This document shows positions 46,880 to 53,915 of a DNA stretch of 64,000 nucleotides, in pieces. The notes below the pieces were generated by a model. That model saw only the letters and a program-made list of their open reading frames with translations. It did no database searches and was not told where the DNA came from. The DNA comes from Pseudomonas sp. RIT623. GTDB lineage: Bacteria > Pseudomonadota > Gammaproteobacteria > Pseudomonadales > Pseudomonadaceae. Made by a program: the position numbers and the translations under genes. How positions within the stretch are numbered: the first letter of the stretch is position 1; every line of letters begins with the position of its first letter. The DNA lies in assembly GCF_004519305.1 (NCBI RefSeq), contig NZ_SOZA01000008.1, positions 62,001 to 126,000 of the forward strand, read 5' to 3'.

Positions 46880-48418
46880 ATGATCCCGTTCAAACTGTTC
46901 CAGCCTGGCCGTCTGCTGGTGGCCAGCACCCTGGCCGCCAGCCTGCTGTCGCTGTCGGTGCAGGCCGCAACGCTGACCCGTGACAACGGCGCGCCAGTGG
47001 GCGACAACCAGAACTCGCAGACCGCCGGCCCCAACGGTTCGGTGTTGCTGCAGGACGTGCAGTTGCTGCAAAAGCTGCAGCGCTTCGACCGTGAGCGCAT
47101 TCCCGAGCGCGTGGTGCATGCCCGCGGCACCGGCGCCCACGGCCAGTTCACCGCCAGCGCCGACATCAGCGAGCTGAGCATGGCCAAGGTGTTCCGCCCT
47201 GGCGAAAAGACCCCGGTGTTCGTGCGTTTCTCGGCCGTGGTGCATGGCAACCACTCGCCGGAAACCCTGCGTGACCCACGCGGCTTCGCCACCAAGTTCT
47301 ACACCGCCGACGGCAACTGGGACCTGGTGGGCAACAACTTCCCGACCTTCTTCATCCGCGACGCCATCAAGTTCCCGGACATGGTCCACGCCTTCAAGCC
47401 CGACCCGCGCAGCAACCTCGACGACGACGCGCGGCGCTTCGACTTCTTCTCTCATGTACCTGAGGCCACCCGCACCCTGACCCTGCTGTACTCCAACGAG
47501 GGCACCCCGGCCAGCTACCGCGAGATGGACGGCAATAGCGTGCATGCCTACAAGCTGGTCAACGCCAAGGGCCAGGTGCACTACGTGAAGTTCCACTGGA
47601 AGAGCCTGCAAGGGCAGAAGAACCTCGACCCGAAACAGGTCGAGCAGGTCCAGGGCCGCGACTACAGCCACATGACCCACGACCTGGTCACGGCCATCAA
47701 CAAGGGCAACTTCCCGAAATGGGACCTGTACATCCAGGTACTCAAGCCTGAGCAACTGGCCAGCTTCGACTTCGACCCACTGGATGCCACCAAGATCTGG
47801 CCCAACGTGCCGGAGCGCAAGATCGGCCAGATGGTCTTGGACCGCAACGTCGACAACTTCTTCCAGGAAACCGAGCAGGTGGCCATGGCGCCGTCGAACC
47901 TCGTGCCGGGCATCGAGCCTTCCGAGGACCGCCTGCTGCAAGGCCGGCTGTTCGCCTATGCCGACACCCAGATGTACCGGGTTGGCGCCAACGGCCTGGG
48001 CCTGCCGGTGAACCGTCCGCGCAACGAGGTGAACACCATCAACCAGGATGGCGCGGCGAACAACGGCCACACCAACAGCGGCGTCAACTACCAGCCGAGC
48101 CGCCTGCAGCCGCGTGAAGAGCAGGCCAGCGCGCGTTACTCGCAGGCGCCGCTGAGCGGCACCACCCAACAGGCCAAGATCCAGCGCGAGCAGAACTTCA
48201 AGCAGACCGGCGAGCTGTTCCGCTCGTACAGCAAGAAGGAGCAGACCGACCTGATCAACAGCCTCGGTGGGGCACTGGCGATCACCGACGAGCAGAGCCG
48301 CTACATCATGCTGTCGTTCTTCTACAAGGCCGATGCCGACTACGGTACAGGCTTGGCCAAGGTGGCCAAGGCCGATCTGCAGCGTGTTCAGCAGTTGGCG
48401 GCGAAGCTGCAGGACTGA
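46880..48418 (+). CDS. katB: Periplasmic catalase KatB
   Basis: A 512-residue clade-type small-subunit haem catalase with a signal peptide (cleavage near residue 29, SVQA). The active-site His is His80 in VVHARGTGAHG, the Asn is in VGNNFPTFFIRD, and the haem-ligating Tyr is in RLFAYADTQMYR. The signal peptide and the adjacent ankB identify it as the inducible periplasmic KatB type rather than cytoplasmic KatA. AGGAG lies upstream of the ATG. The promoter region is AT-rich, but I could not confirm an OxyR site. Confidence 0.93.
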   Translation: MIPFKLFQPGRLLVASTLAASLLSLSVQAATLTRDNGAPVGDNQNSQTAGPNGSVLLQDVQLLQKLQRFDRERIPERVVHARGTGAHGQFTASADISELSMAKVFRPGEKTPVFVRFSAVVHGNHSPETLRDPRGFATKFYTADGNWDLVGNNFPTFFIRDAIKFPDMVHAFKPDPRSNLDDDARRFDFFSHVPEATRTLTLLYSNEGTPASYREMDGNSVHAYKLVNAKGQVHYVKFHWKSLQGQKNLDPKQVEQVQGRDYSHMTHDLVTAINKGNFPKWDLYIQVLKPEQLASFDFDPLDATKIWPNVPERKIGQMVLDRNVDNFFQETEQVAMAPSNLVPGIEPSEDRLLQGRLFAYADTQMYRVGANGLGLPVNRPRNEVNTINQDGAANNGHTNSGVNYQPSRLQPREEQASARYSQAPLSGTTQQAKIQREQNFKQTGELFRSYSKKEQTDLINSLGGALAITDEQSRYIMLSFFYKADADYGTGLAKVAKADLQRVQQLAAKLQD

Positions 48419-48426
48419 CCTTGCCA

Positions 48427-48494
48427 TGCAGGAGCCGGCTGTGTCGGTGCCAGGTTGCACGTTACCTGGTTCGCCAGCAAGGCTGGCTCCTACC
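48427..48494. repeat. Paired REP-like repeats between katB and ankB
   Basis: GCAGGAGCCGGC at the left and TTCGCCAGCAAGGCTGGCTCCTACC at the right (split as 48469-48494) are oppositely oriented copies of the same family as 3521-3564. They lie inside the katB-ankB operon and may stabilise the katB part of the mRNA. Confidence 0.6.
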
Positions 48495-48506
48495 CAGGAG
48501 GCTGCC

Positions 48507-49037
48507 ATGTACAAATGGATACTCGCGGCCGTGTTCGCCTTGCTCGGCGCCACGGCCCAGGCCGAGGACGCCGCGCAGGTCGAGCAACGCCTGCGCGACT
48601 ACTACTTCGAGGCGGCACGCCAGGGCGACCAGGCCGTGCTCGGGCAATTCATCCAGGCCGGTTATAACCTTGACGTGCAGGATGCCAAGGGCTACACCGG
48701 GCTGATCCTCGCCGCCTACCATGGCCAGGGCGCAGCGCTGGAGCAACTGCTGGAGGCTGGCGCCGATCCGTGCGCCCAGGACCTGCGCGGCAACACCGCG
48801 CTGATGGGGGCGATCTTCAAGGGCGAACTGCGCATTGCCCGGCGCCTGCTCGAGGCCCCATGCAGCCCCGACCAGCGCAACGCCAGCGGGCAGACCGCCG
48901 CCATGTACGCGGCGCTGTTCAAGCGCGACGACCTGCTCCAGGCGCTGACCGCCCGTGGCGCCGACCCGCACGCCCGCGATGCCCTGGGCAACAGCGTCGA
49001 CAGCCTGCGCCGGGGCGAGCTCAACGGGGCTCGCTAG
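48507..49037 (+). CDS. ankB: Periplasmic ankyrin-repeat protein AnkB
   Basis: A 176-residue exported protein with a signal peptide (cleavage near residue 20, TAQA). Four ankyrin repeats follow, visible as DAKGYTGLILAAYHGQ, DLRGNTALMGAIFKGE, NASGQTAAMYAALFKRD and the final HARDALGNSV. In P. aeruginosa AnkB is encoded next to katB and is needed for full KatB activity. The gene order here is the same, with a REP pair between. CAGGAGG precedes the ATG. Its TAG stop overlaps the TAG of the convergent moaD. Confidence 0.92.
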   Translation: MYKWILAAVFALLGATAQAEDAAQVEQRLRDYYFEAARQGDQAVLGQFIQAGYNLDVQDAKGYTGLILAAYHGQGAALEQLLEAGADPCAQDLRGNTALMGAIFKGELRIARRLLEAPCSPDQRNASGQTAAMYAALFKRDDLLQALTARGADPHARDALGNSVDSLRRGELNGAR

Positions 49038-49285
49038 CCGCCGGTGACCGGTGGGAAAAAGGCAATATCGTCGCCATCGGCCAAGGGCTCGTCCAGGCTG
49101 CACAGGTCCTGGTTGCGGGCACTCATCAGGTTGGCCTGGCCCAAGGTTGCCGCCCACGGTTCGCCACGCGCGACCAGCATCTGGCGCAGGTCGCGCAAGG
49201 TGGCCAGGGCCGGCGCCCAGGGCAGCTCCTCGCCGTCGCTGCCCAGCAACTCGCGGTAGCGGGCAAAGTAGTTCACCCGGATCAT
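49034..49285 (-). CDS. moaD: Molybdopterin synthase small subunit
   Basis: An 83-residue ubiquitin-like protein. The C-terminal Gly-Gly (PPVTGG) that carries the thiocarboxylate sulphur is intact, and the beta-grasp pattern (VNYFARYRELLG near the start, DGDDIAFFPPVTGG at the end) is clear. It supplies sulphur to precursor Z together with MoaE, which is not in this window. The ATG overlaps the moaC stop (TGATG). Part of a lysR-moaC-moaD operon. Confidence 0.92.
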   Translation of the reverse strand: MIRVNYFARYRELLGSDGEELPWAPALATLRDLRQMLVARGEPWAATLGQANLMSARNQDLCSLDEPLADGDDIAFFPPVTGG

Positions 49286-49785
49286 CAGGCGTCCTCCAGC
49301 TGGTACAAACCCGAGCGCCCACCCGACTTGCGCAGCAGGCGCAGCCAGTCGATCTGCAGGCTGCGGTCCACCGCCTTGCACATGTCGTACAGGGTCAGCG
49401 CCGCCACGCTGGCGGCGGTCAAGGCCTCCATCTCGACCCCGGTAGCCCCCTTGAGGGTGCAGGTGGCGATGATCCGCACCGAGTCCGGCGCCACCGCCTT
49501 GAGCTCGACAGTCACCGCAGTCAGCAGCAGCGGGTGGCACAGCGGGATCAGCTCGTGGGTGCGCTTGGCGGCCATGATCCCGGCGATGCGCGCCACCGCG
49601 AAGACATCCCCCTTGGGGTGGCCGCCGGCACTGATCAGGGCCAGGGTCTCGGGCTTCATCCGCACCCAGGCTTCGGCCACGGCCTCGCGGCGGGTGTCGG
49701 CCTTGTCGGTGACATCGACCATGTGCGCGTGGCCGTGATTGTCCAGGTGGGTCAGCGGGCTGGCTGGGGCAGGGGTGTCGTTCAT
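49285..49785 (-). CDS. moaC: Cyclic pyranopterin monophosphate synthase
   Basis: A 166-residue MoaC. MVDVTDK near residue 22, [35 protein letters not shown] and [11 protein letters not shown] are the family hallmarks and give the active-site Lys, His and Cys. It acts with MoaA to make cPMP in molybdenum-cofactor synthesis. The start overlaps the LysR stop (ATGA), and its stop overlaps the moaD start, so the three genes are tightly coupled. Confidence 0.95.
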   Translation of the reverse strand: MNDTPAPASPLTHLDNHGHAHMVDVTDKADTRREAVAEAWVRMKPETLALISAGGHPKGDVFAVARIAGIMAAKRTHELIPLCHPLLLTAVTVELKAVAPDSVRIIATCTLKGATGVEMEALTAASVAALTLYDMCKAVDRSLQIDWLRLLRKSGGRSGLYQLEDA

Positions 49786-50699
49786 GGGGTCTCCAGGGTA
49801 CGGCTGGGGGCGAGGTCCGGGCACAGCAGGGCGCGGGCCTCGGCGAAGCACTGCTGGGCCAGGGCCGAGCGCGGTTCGCTGCGGCGCAGCAACAGGCCTA
49901 CCGGCGCATGGATGGCGGCAGCGTTGATCGGCAAAATGCGAATATGCTCGCTCAGGCCTTCCAGGCCGTGGTCCAGGGGCATGATCGCGCAGCACAGGCC
50001 GGCACTGACGCCCTGGATCAGTTGGTAGGTCGAGTCGCTCTCGAGGATCGATTGCGGGTGCAGGCCACGGCTGCGAAAGCTCAGGTCGATCGATTGACGG
50101 TAGTGCATGCCCTGGGACAACAGCCCCAGCGGCAGTTGCTCCAACGCTTCCCAGGCCAGGCTCGGCGAGCTGAAGCGAAAGTGCCGGGTGTCGTAGAGCA
50201 GGCCCATGCGCGTGGCGCCCAACTCGATGACGTCGAAATAGTTGCGGTTGATCCGGTCGAGGTAGCAGATGCCCAGGTCCAGCTGGTTACGGCTCAGGCC
50301 ATCGGTCACCTGTTCGGAGCTCAACGAGGTCAGCTGGACCTGCAATTGCGGGTAGCACTCGATCAACGGCTTGAGCAGGCCCATCAGGTTGAAGCTCGAC
50401 AGCGGCACCATGCCGATGCGCAAGCTGCCGACCAGGCGCCCACGGCAACTGGCGGCCTCGGCGAGCAGGCCGTCATAGGCCGCCAGCAAGGTGCGGGTCC
50501 AGGCCAGGATACGTTCGCCGGCCTCGGTAAATCCCTCGAACCGCTGGCCACGGGTCACCAGCACCAGCCCGAGTTCGTCTTCCAGGTTGCGCAGGCGCAT
50601 CGACAGCGTTGGCTGGGTGATATGGCACAGCGCGGCGGCCTGGCCGAAGTGCCGGGTCTGGTCCAGGGCGATCAGGAACTTGAGTTGTTTGATATCCAT
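49782..50699 (-). CDS. LysR-family regulator of the molybdoenzyme locus
   Basis: A 305-residue LysR-type regulator. The N-terminal winged helix is [39 protein letters not shown] (residues about 6-44), followed by a standard periplasmic-binding-like effector domain. It is co-transcribed with moaC-moaD and divergent from moaB-moeA. Two TGATAGAG copies and two GCGTCCAAT copies (one inverted) lie in the divergent gap; the same motifs occur upstream of the fdh gene at 53705-53766. It probably co-ordinates cofactor synthesis with the molybdoenzyme. Effector unknown. Confidence 0.9.
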   Translation of the reverse strand: MDIKQLKFLIALDQTRHFGQAAALCHITQPTLSMRLRNLEDELGLVLVTRGQRFEGFTEAGERILAWTRTLLAAYDGLLAEAASCRGRLVGSLRIGMVPLSSFNLMGLLKPLIECYPQLQVQLTSLSSEQVTDGLSRNQLDLGICYLDRINRNYFDVIELGATRMGLLYDTRHFRFSSPSLAWEALEQLPLGLLSQGMHYRQSIDLSFRSRGLHPQSILESDSTYQLIQGVSAGLCCAIMPLDHGLEGLSEHIRILPINAAAIHAPVGLLLRRSEPRSALAQQCFAEARALLCPDLAPSRTLETP

Positions 50700-50785
50700 G
50701 TGACGCCTTGCCGGTAAGTTGCAATCGGGACATGGCGTTGCCGACCATGTTTCAAGGCGATGGAAAGTAAAGTGAAGCGCCCAGA

Positions 50786-50882
50786 GCGTCCAATGAGAAA
50801 TAACGAAGAACTGATAGAGGTGATTGATGATGAGCCTTGATAGAGCCTGTTGATGGGCCGGTACATATTATCGATTGGACGC
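50786..50882. promoter_or_regulatory. Shared motifs in the lysR/moaB divergent promoter
   Basis: GCGTCCAAT at 50786-50794, TGATAGAG at 50812-50819 and again at 50838-50845, and ATTGGACGC (the inverse of the first motif) at 50874-50882. All but one orientation recur upstream of the fdh gene, which makes them candidate LysR sites. Confidence 0.6.
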
Positions 50883-50938
50883 CTGTTAATAGCCGCTCTA
50901 GTTTCAGCGAATTATTCGCCAGCACTGTGTGGTTAGCC

Positions 50939-51478
50939 ATGAGCGTAAAACCTGATGCCGTATTTGTTCCGTTGAATATCGCCGTATTGACTGTCAGCGA
51001 TACCCGTACTTTCGAAACCGACACTTCCGGCGAACTGCTGGCCAGCCGCGCGGTGGACATGGGCCATCGCCTGGTGGCGCGGGTGTTGCTCAAGGACGAC
51101 CTGTACCGGATCCGTGCCCAGGTGGCCAACTGGATTGCCGACGAAGGCGTGCAGGTGGTGCTGATCACCGGTGGCACCGGCTTTACCGGACGCGACAGCA
51201 CCCCCGAAGCGGTGACCTGCCTGCTGGACAAGCAGGTCGAGGGTTTCGGCGAGCTGTTCCGCGCGCTGTCGATCCTCGATATCGGCACCTCGACGGTGCA
51301 GAGCCGGGCCCTGGCCGGGCTGGCCAACGGTACCCTGGTATGCTGCCTGCCGGGTTCGACCGGAGCATGCCGCACCGCCTGGGAGGGCATCCTGGTGGAG
51401 CAGCTCGACGCCCGCCATCGACCCTGCAACTTCGTGCCCCACCTGAAAGCCGCAAGCCTCTGCGGGCCGCGCTCATGA
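50939..51478 (+). CDS. moaB: Molybdenum cofactor biosynthesis protein B
   Basis: A 179-residue MoaB/MogA-fold protein (adenylyltransferase-type step in Moco assembly). VLTVSDTR near residue 18, the GGTGFTGRD phosphate-binding loop and the PGSTGACRTAWEGIL motif are intact. The ATG at 50939 has only a weak ribosome site. Its stop overlaps the moeA start (ATGA). Divergent from the lysR-moaCD operon. Confidence 0.93.
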   Translation: MSVKPDAVFVPLNIAVLTVSDTRTFETDTSGELLASRAVDMGHRLVARVLLKDDLYRIRAQVANWIADEGVQVVLITGGTGFTGRDSTPEAVTCLLDKQVEGFGELFRALSILDIGTSTVQSRALAGLANGTLVCCLPGSTGACRTAWEGILVEQLDARHRPCNFVPHLKAASLCGPRS

Positions 51479-52674
51479 GCGCGCTGATGAGCGTCGAGCA
51501 GGCCTTGGCCGAGTTGCTCGGGCTGGCTCGCGCAGCGCCGTTCACTGCCCGTGAGTCGGTCGCCGTGGGCGACGCTGACGGGCGTGTGCTGGCCGAGGAC
51601 CTGCAGGCCGCGCTCGACTTGCCGCCCTGGGACAACAGCGCCATGGACGGCTACGCCTTGCGCCTGGACGATCTGGCCGCCGGGCCCTTGCCGGTCTCCC
51701 AGCAGGTATTCGCCGGCCAGGCCCCCGCGCCGCTGCGGGCGGGTAGTTGCGCCCGGGTTTTTACCGGCGCGCCGGTGCCTGCCGGTGCAGATTGCGTGCA
51801 GTTGCAGGAAAACTGCTCGGTCGATGAACAAGGACGGGTAGTTTCGCTGACGGCGCTGCGCCGAGGCGACAATATTCGCCGGCAGGGCAACGAAATCCGC
51901 GCTGGCACCCCTTTGCTGGCGGCGGGCACGCTGTTGCGGCCGGTCGCCCTGGGGGTGTTGGCGGCCCAGGGCATCGCGCAGGTCATGGTACTGCGCCGGC
52001 CCAGGGTCGCGCTGCTTTCCAGCGGCGACGAACTGGCGCAAGCGGGCGCGGTGCTGCAGCCAGGGCAGATTTTCGACAGCAACCGCGTGCTGCTGGCCAC
52101 CTTGCTCGAACGCCTGGGTTGCGAGGTGGTGGACCTGGGGCGGGTCGCGGACGATGCGCGGCAGGTACGCGCGGTACTGGCCGGGGCCAGGGACTGCGAA
52201 CTGATCATCAGCAGCGCCGGGGTGTCGGTGGGCGATGCCGATTGTATCGGCGCGCTGCTGCGTGAAACTGGCGAGGTGAAGCTGTGGAAGCTGGCGATCA
52301 AGCCGGGCAAGCCGTTCACCTTTGCCCAGTTGGGCAGCGTGCCGTTGCTCGGCCTGCCGGGCAATCCGGGGTCGGCATTGGTGACCTTCCTGTTGCTGGC
52401 AAGGCCGTATTTACTGGCGCGCATGGGCGTTGCCCGGGTGGCGCCGCCACGCGTGCCAGTGGTCGCCGGCTTTGCCTGGCCCAAGGCCGGCAAGCGCCAG
52501 GAATACCTGCGGGTCAGGCTCGAAGGCGGGCGGGCGCGGTTGCTGGAGAACCAGAGCTCGGCGACCTTGCTCAGCGCGGTGCAGGCCGATGGCTTGCTGG
52601 AGGTGCCGGCGGGGGAGACTTTCGCGGCGGGGGATATCCTGGATTTCATCGGGTTTGATGGGCTGGGCTTGTAG
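51475..52674 (+). CDS. moeA: Molybdopterin molybdenumtransferase
   Basis: A 399-residue MoeA that inserts molybdate into molybdopterin. The hallmarks PPWDNSAMDGYALR (about 43-56), VFTGAPVPAGADCV, LLSSGDEL, GVSVGDADCI, KLAIKPGKPFTF and LPGNPGSALVTF are all present. The start overlaps the moaB stop. A strong REP-like hairpin follows directly after the stop codon and may end the transcript. Confidence 0.95.
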   Translation: MSALMSVEQALAELLGLARAAPFTARESVAVGDADGRVLAEDLQAALDLPPWDNSAMDGYALRLDDLAAGPLPVSQQVFAGQAPAPLRAGSCARVFTGAPVPAGADCVQLQENCSVDEQGRVVSLTALRRGDNIRRQGNEIRAGTPLLAAGTLLRPVALGVLAAQGIAQVMVLRRPRVALLSSGDELAQAGAVLQPGQIFDSNRVLLATLLERLGCEVVDLGRVADDARQVRAVLAGARDCELIISSAGVSVGDADCIGALLRETGEVKLWKLAIKPGKPFTFAQLGSVPLLGLPGNPGSALVTFLLLARPYLLARMGVARVAPPRVPVVAGFAWPKAGKRQEYLRVRLEGGRARLLENQSSATLLSAVQADGLLEVPAGETFAAGDILDFIGFDGLGL

Positions 52675-52695
52675 GAGCCAGCTTGCTGGCTCCTA
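52672..52695. repeat. REP-like hairpin after moeA
   Basis: A perfect 10-bp stem TAGGAGCCAG-CTTG-CTGGCTCCTA immediately overlapping the moeA stop region, between two convergent genes. It belongs to the same family as the repeats at 3521, 8398 and 48427. Confidence 0.75.
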
Positions 52696-52715
52696 CGGTT
52701 TGCCGCAAGGCGCAC

Positions 52716-53615
52716 TCAACTCAACACATGATCAACCGGCTGCAACAACGGCGGTAGCTCGGTGCTGCCCAGGGCGCTCAGTACATCGCGCTCCACCGTG
52801 CGCACGATGGCATCCAGCGGCAAGTCGTTCTCATCCCGGCCGAACGGTTCCTCCAGCTCGTCGCTGATCGCATCCAGGCCAAAGAACGTATAGCTGACGA
52901 TGGCCGTGAACAACGGCGCCAGCCAGCCCAGCGGCTCGGCCATGGCGAACGGCAACAACACGCAGAACAGGTAGATGGTGCGATGCAGCAGCAAGGTATA
53001 GGGGAATGGCAACGGCGTGGCCTTGATCCGCTCGCAGGCCGCCTGGGCCTCGGACAAGCCCTTGAGCCGCTGCTCCAGGGTCATGTAGCGCCACTCGCTG
53101 ATCTGCCCCTCTAGCGCCAGGCGTGAAATACGCGCGCCCAGCGCCTGCAGGATGCCATCACTGAGGTTGTGTGGCGGCAGGCTGGCGGCGTCGGCAACCC
53201 AGGCCGCCGCAGCCTTGTACTCATCCTCGCCGCGCAACCGCGCATTGAGCGCATGGGCATAGCCGCACAAGCCCTGCAACAGTTGCCGGCGTTGGTGGGC
53301 ATCGGCGACCACGCAACTGGCACGGATGAATGAACGCACTTCAATAACCACCTGGCCCCAGGCCTTGCGACCCTCCCACCAGCGGTCGTAACAGGCGTTG
53401 TTGCGAAAGCTCATGAAGATCGACAGCGACAGCCCCAGCAGGGTAAACGGCGTGGCGCTGACCTTGGCATAGAACGCTGGATGCAGGGTTTCGACCAGGA
53501 CGATCAACGAGGCCAGGGCGCTGACCATCAGGGTGCGGCGGACGATGCGCCGGGCAATCGAGCCCTTGAGGGTAATGAGGACATTGAGCAGGTTGGGTTT
53601 GGCGTGGACGATCAT
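52716..53615 (-). CDS. Bestrophin-like (UPF0187) membrane channel
   Basis: A 299-residue protein of the bestrophin/YneE family, chloride or anion channels. RNNACYDRWWEGRKAWGQ near residue 78 and the later SYTFFGLDAISDELEEPFGRDENDLPLD are the family hallmarks. Four membrane helices are apparent. I chose ATG 53615; the open frame extends 54 codons upstream into the fdh promoter region and has no ribosome site there. Between moeA and the fdh gene, though its link to molybdenum or formate is unknown. Confidence 0.88.
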   Translation of the reverse strand: MIVHAKPNLLNVLITLKGSIARRIVRRTLMVSALASLIVLVETLHPAFYAKVSATPFTLLGLSLSIFMSFRNNACYDRWWEGRKAWGQVVIEVRSFIRASCVVADAHQRRQLLQGLCGYAHALNARLRGEDEYKAAAAWVADAASLPPHNLSDGILQALGARISRLALEGQISEWRYMTLEQRLKGLSEAQAACERIKATPLPFPYTLLLHRTIYLFCVLLPFAMAEPLGWLAPLFTAIVSYTFFGLDAISDELEEPFGRDENDLPLDAIVRTVERDVLSALGSTELPPLLQPVDHVLS

Positions 53616-53915
53616 GGAAGTACCCGCACGTTCATATATAAACCTGAAAGTTGATAAGTTCAGGCGCCATAAACGCGACCCTAGCCTAGAGAGATAAGAG
53701 TGCAGCGTCCAATTGCAATTAATGACCGTTTGATCGGCGCGCTCTATCAGTGCGCGGTGATAGAGCATACTGATCAACCTGTCATTACTTTTGATTTGAC
53801 GCCTGCGCCTGGCAAAAATAGCCTGCAGCGGTCGACAGTGTCGAAGTTTCAGTTAGTTGAATGCGGCGAAACTTCAAACTGGCCCTCCCGCGTGAATCGA
53901 TCAAGGGTGATCCTG
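53616..53915. other. Divergent promoter region of the bestrophin and fdh genes
   Basis: 300 bases. It contains the motifs at 53705-53766 and AT-rich tracts around 53640-53700 and 53780-53860. The fdh frame is open through most of it, but the shared regulatory motifs and a ribosome site at 53904 argue that it is non-coding. Confidence 0.6.
53705..53766. promoter_or_regulatory. Candidate LysR-type sites upstream of the fdh gene
   Basis: GCGTCCAAT at 53705-53713 and a perfect 9-bp inverted repeat GCTCTATCA / TGATAGAGC (53741-53749, 53758-53766) with an 8-base spacer. Both motifs occur in the lysR/moaB gap at 50786-50882. They lie 150-210 bases before the fdh start. Confidence 0.65.

Noticed and set aside
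50700..50938. Molybdenum-cofactor riboswitch before moaB
   Set aside because: The region contains repeated short motifs but no extended set of paired stems of the kind expected for that RNA.
53773..53786. A TGATCA near the fdh promoter as a fourth TetR operator
   Set aside because: It lacks the second TGAYCA half at the right spacing and has no 13-bp-offset partner.
53700..53915. Upstream extension of the fdh frame by 72 codons
   Set aside because: The extension covers the shared LysR-type motifs and lacks a ribosome site; ATG 53916 has AAGGG and begins like the family.
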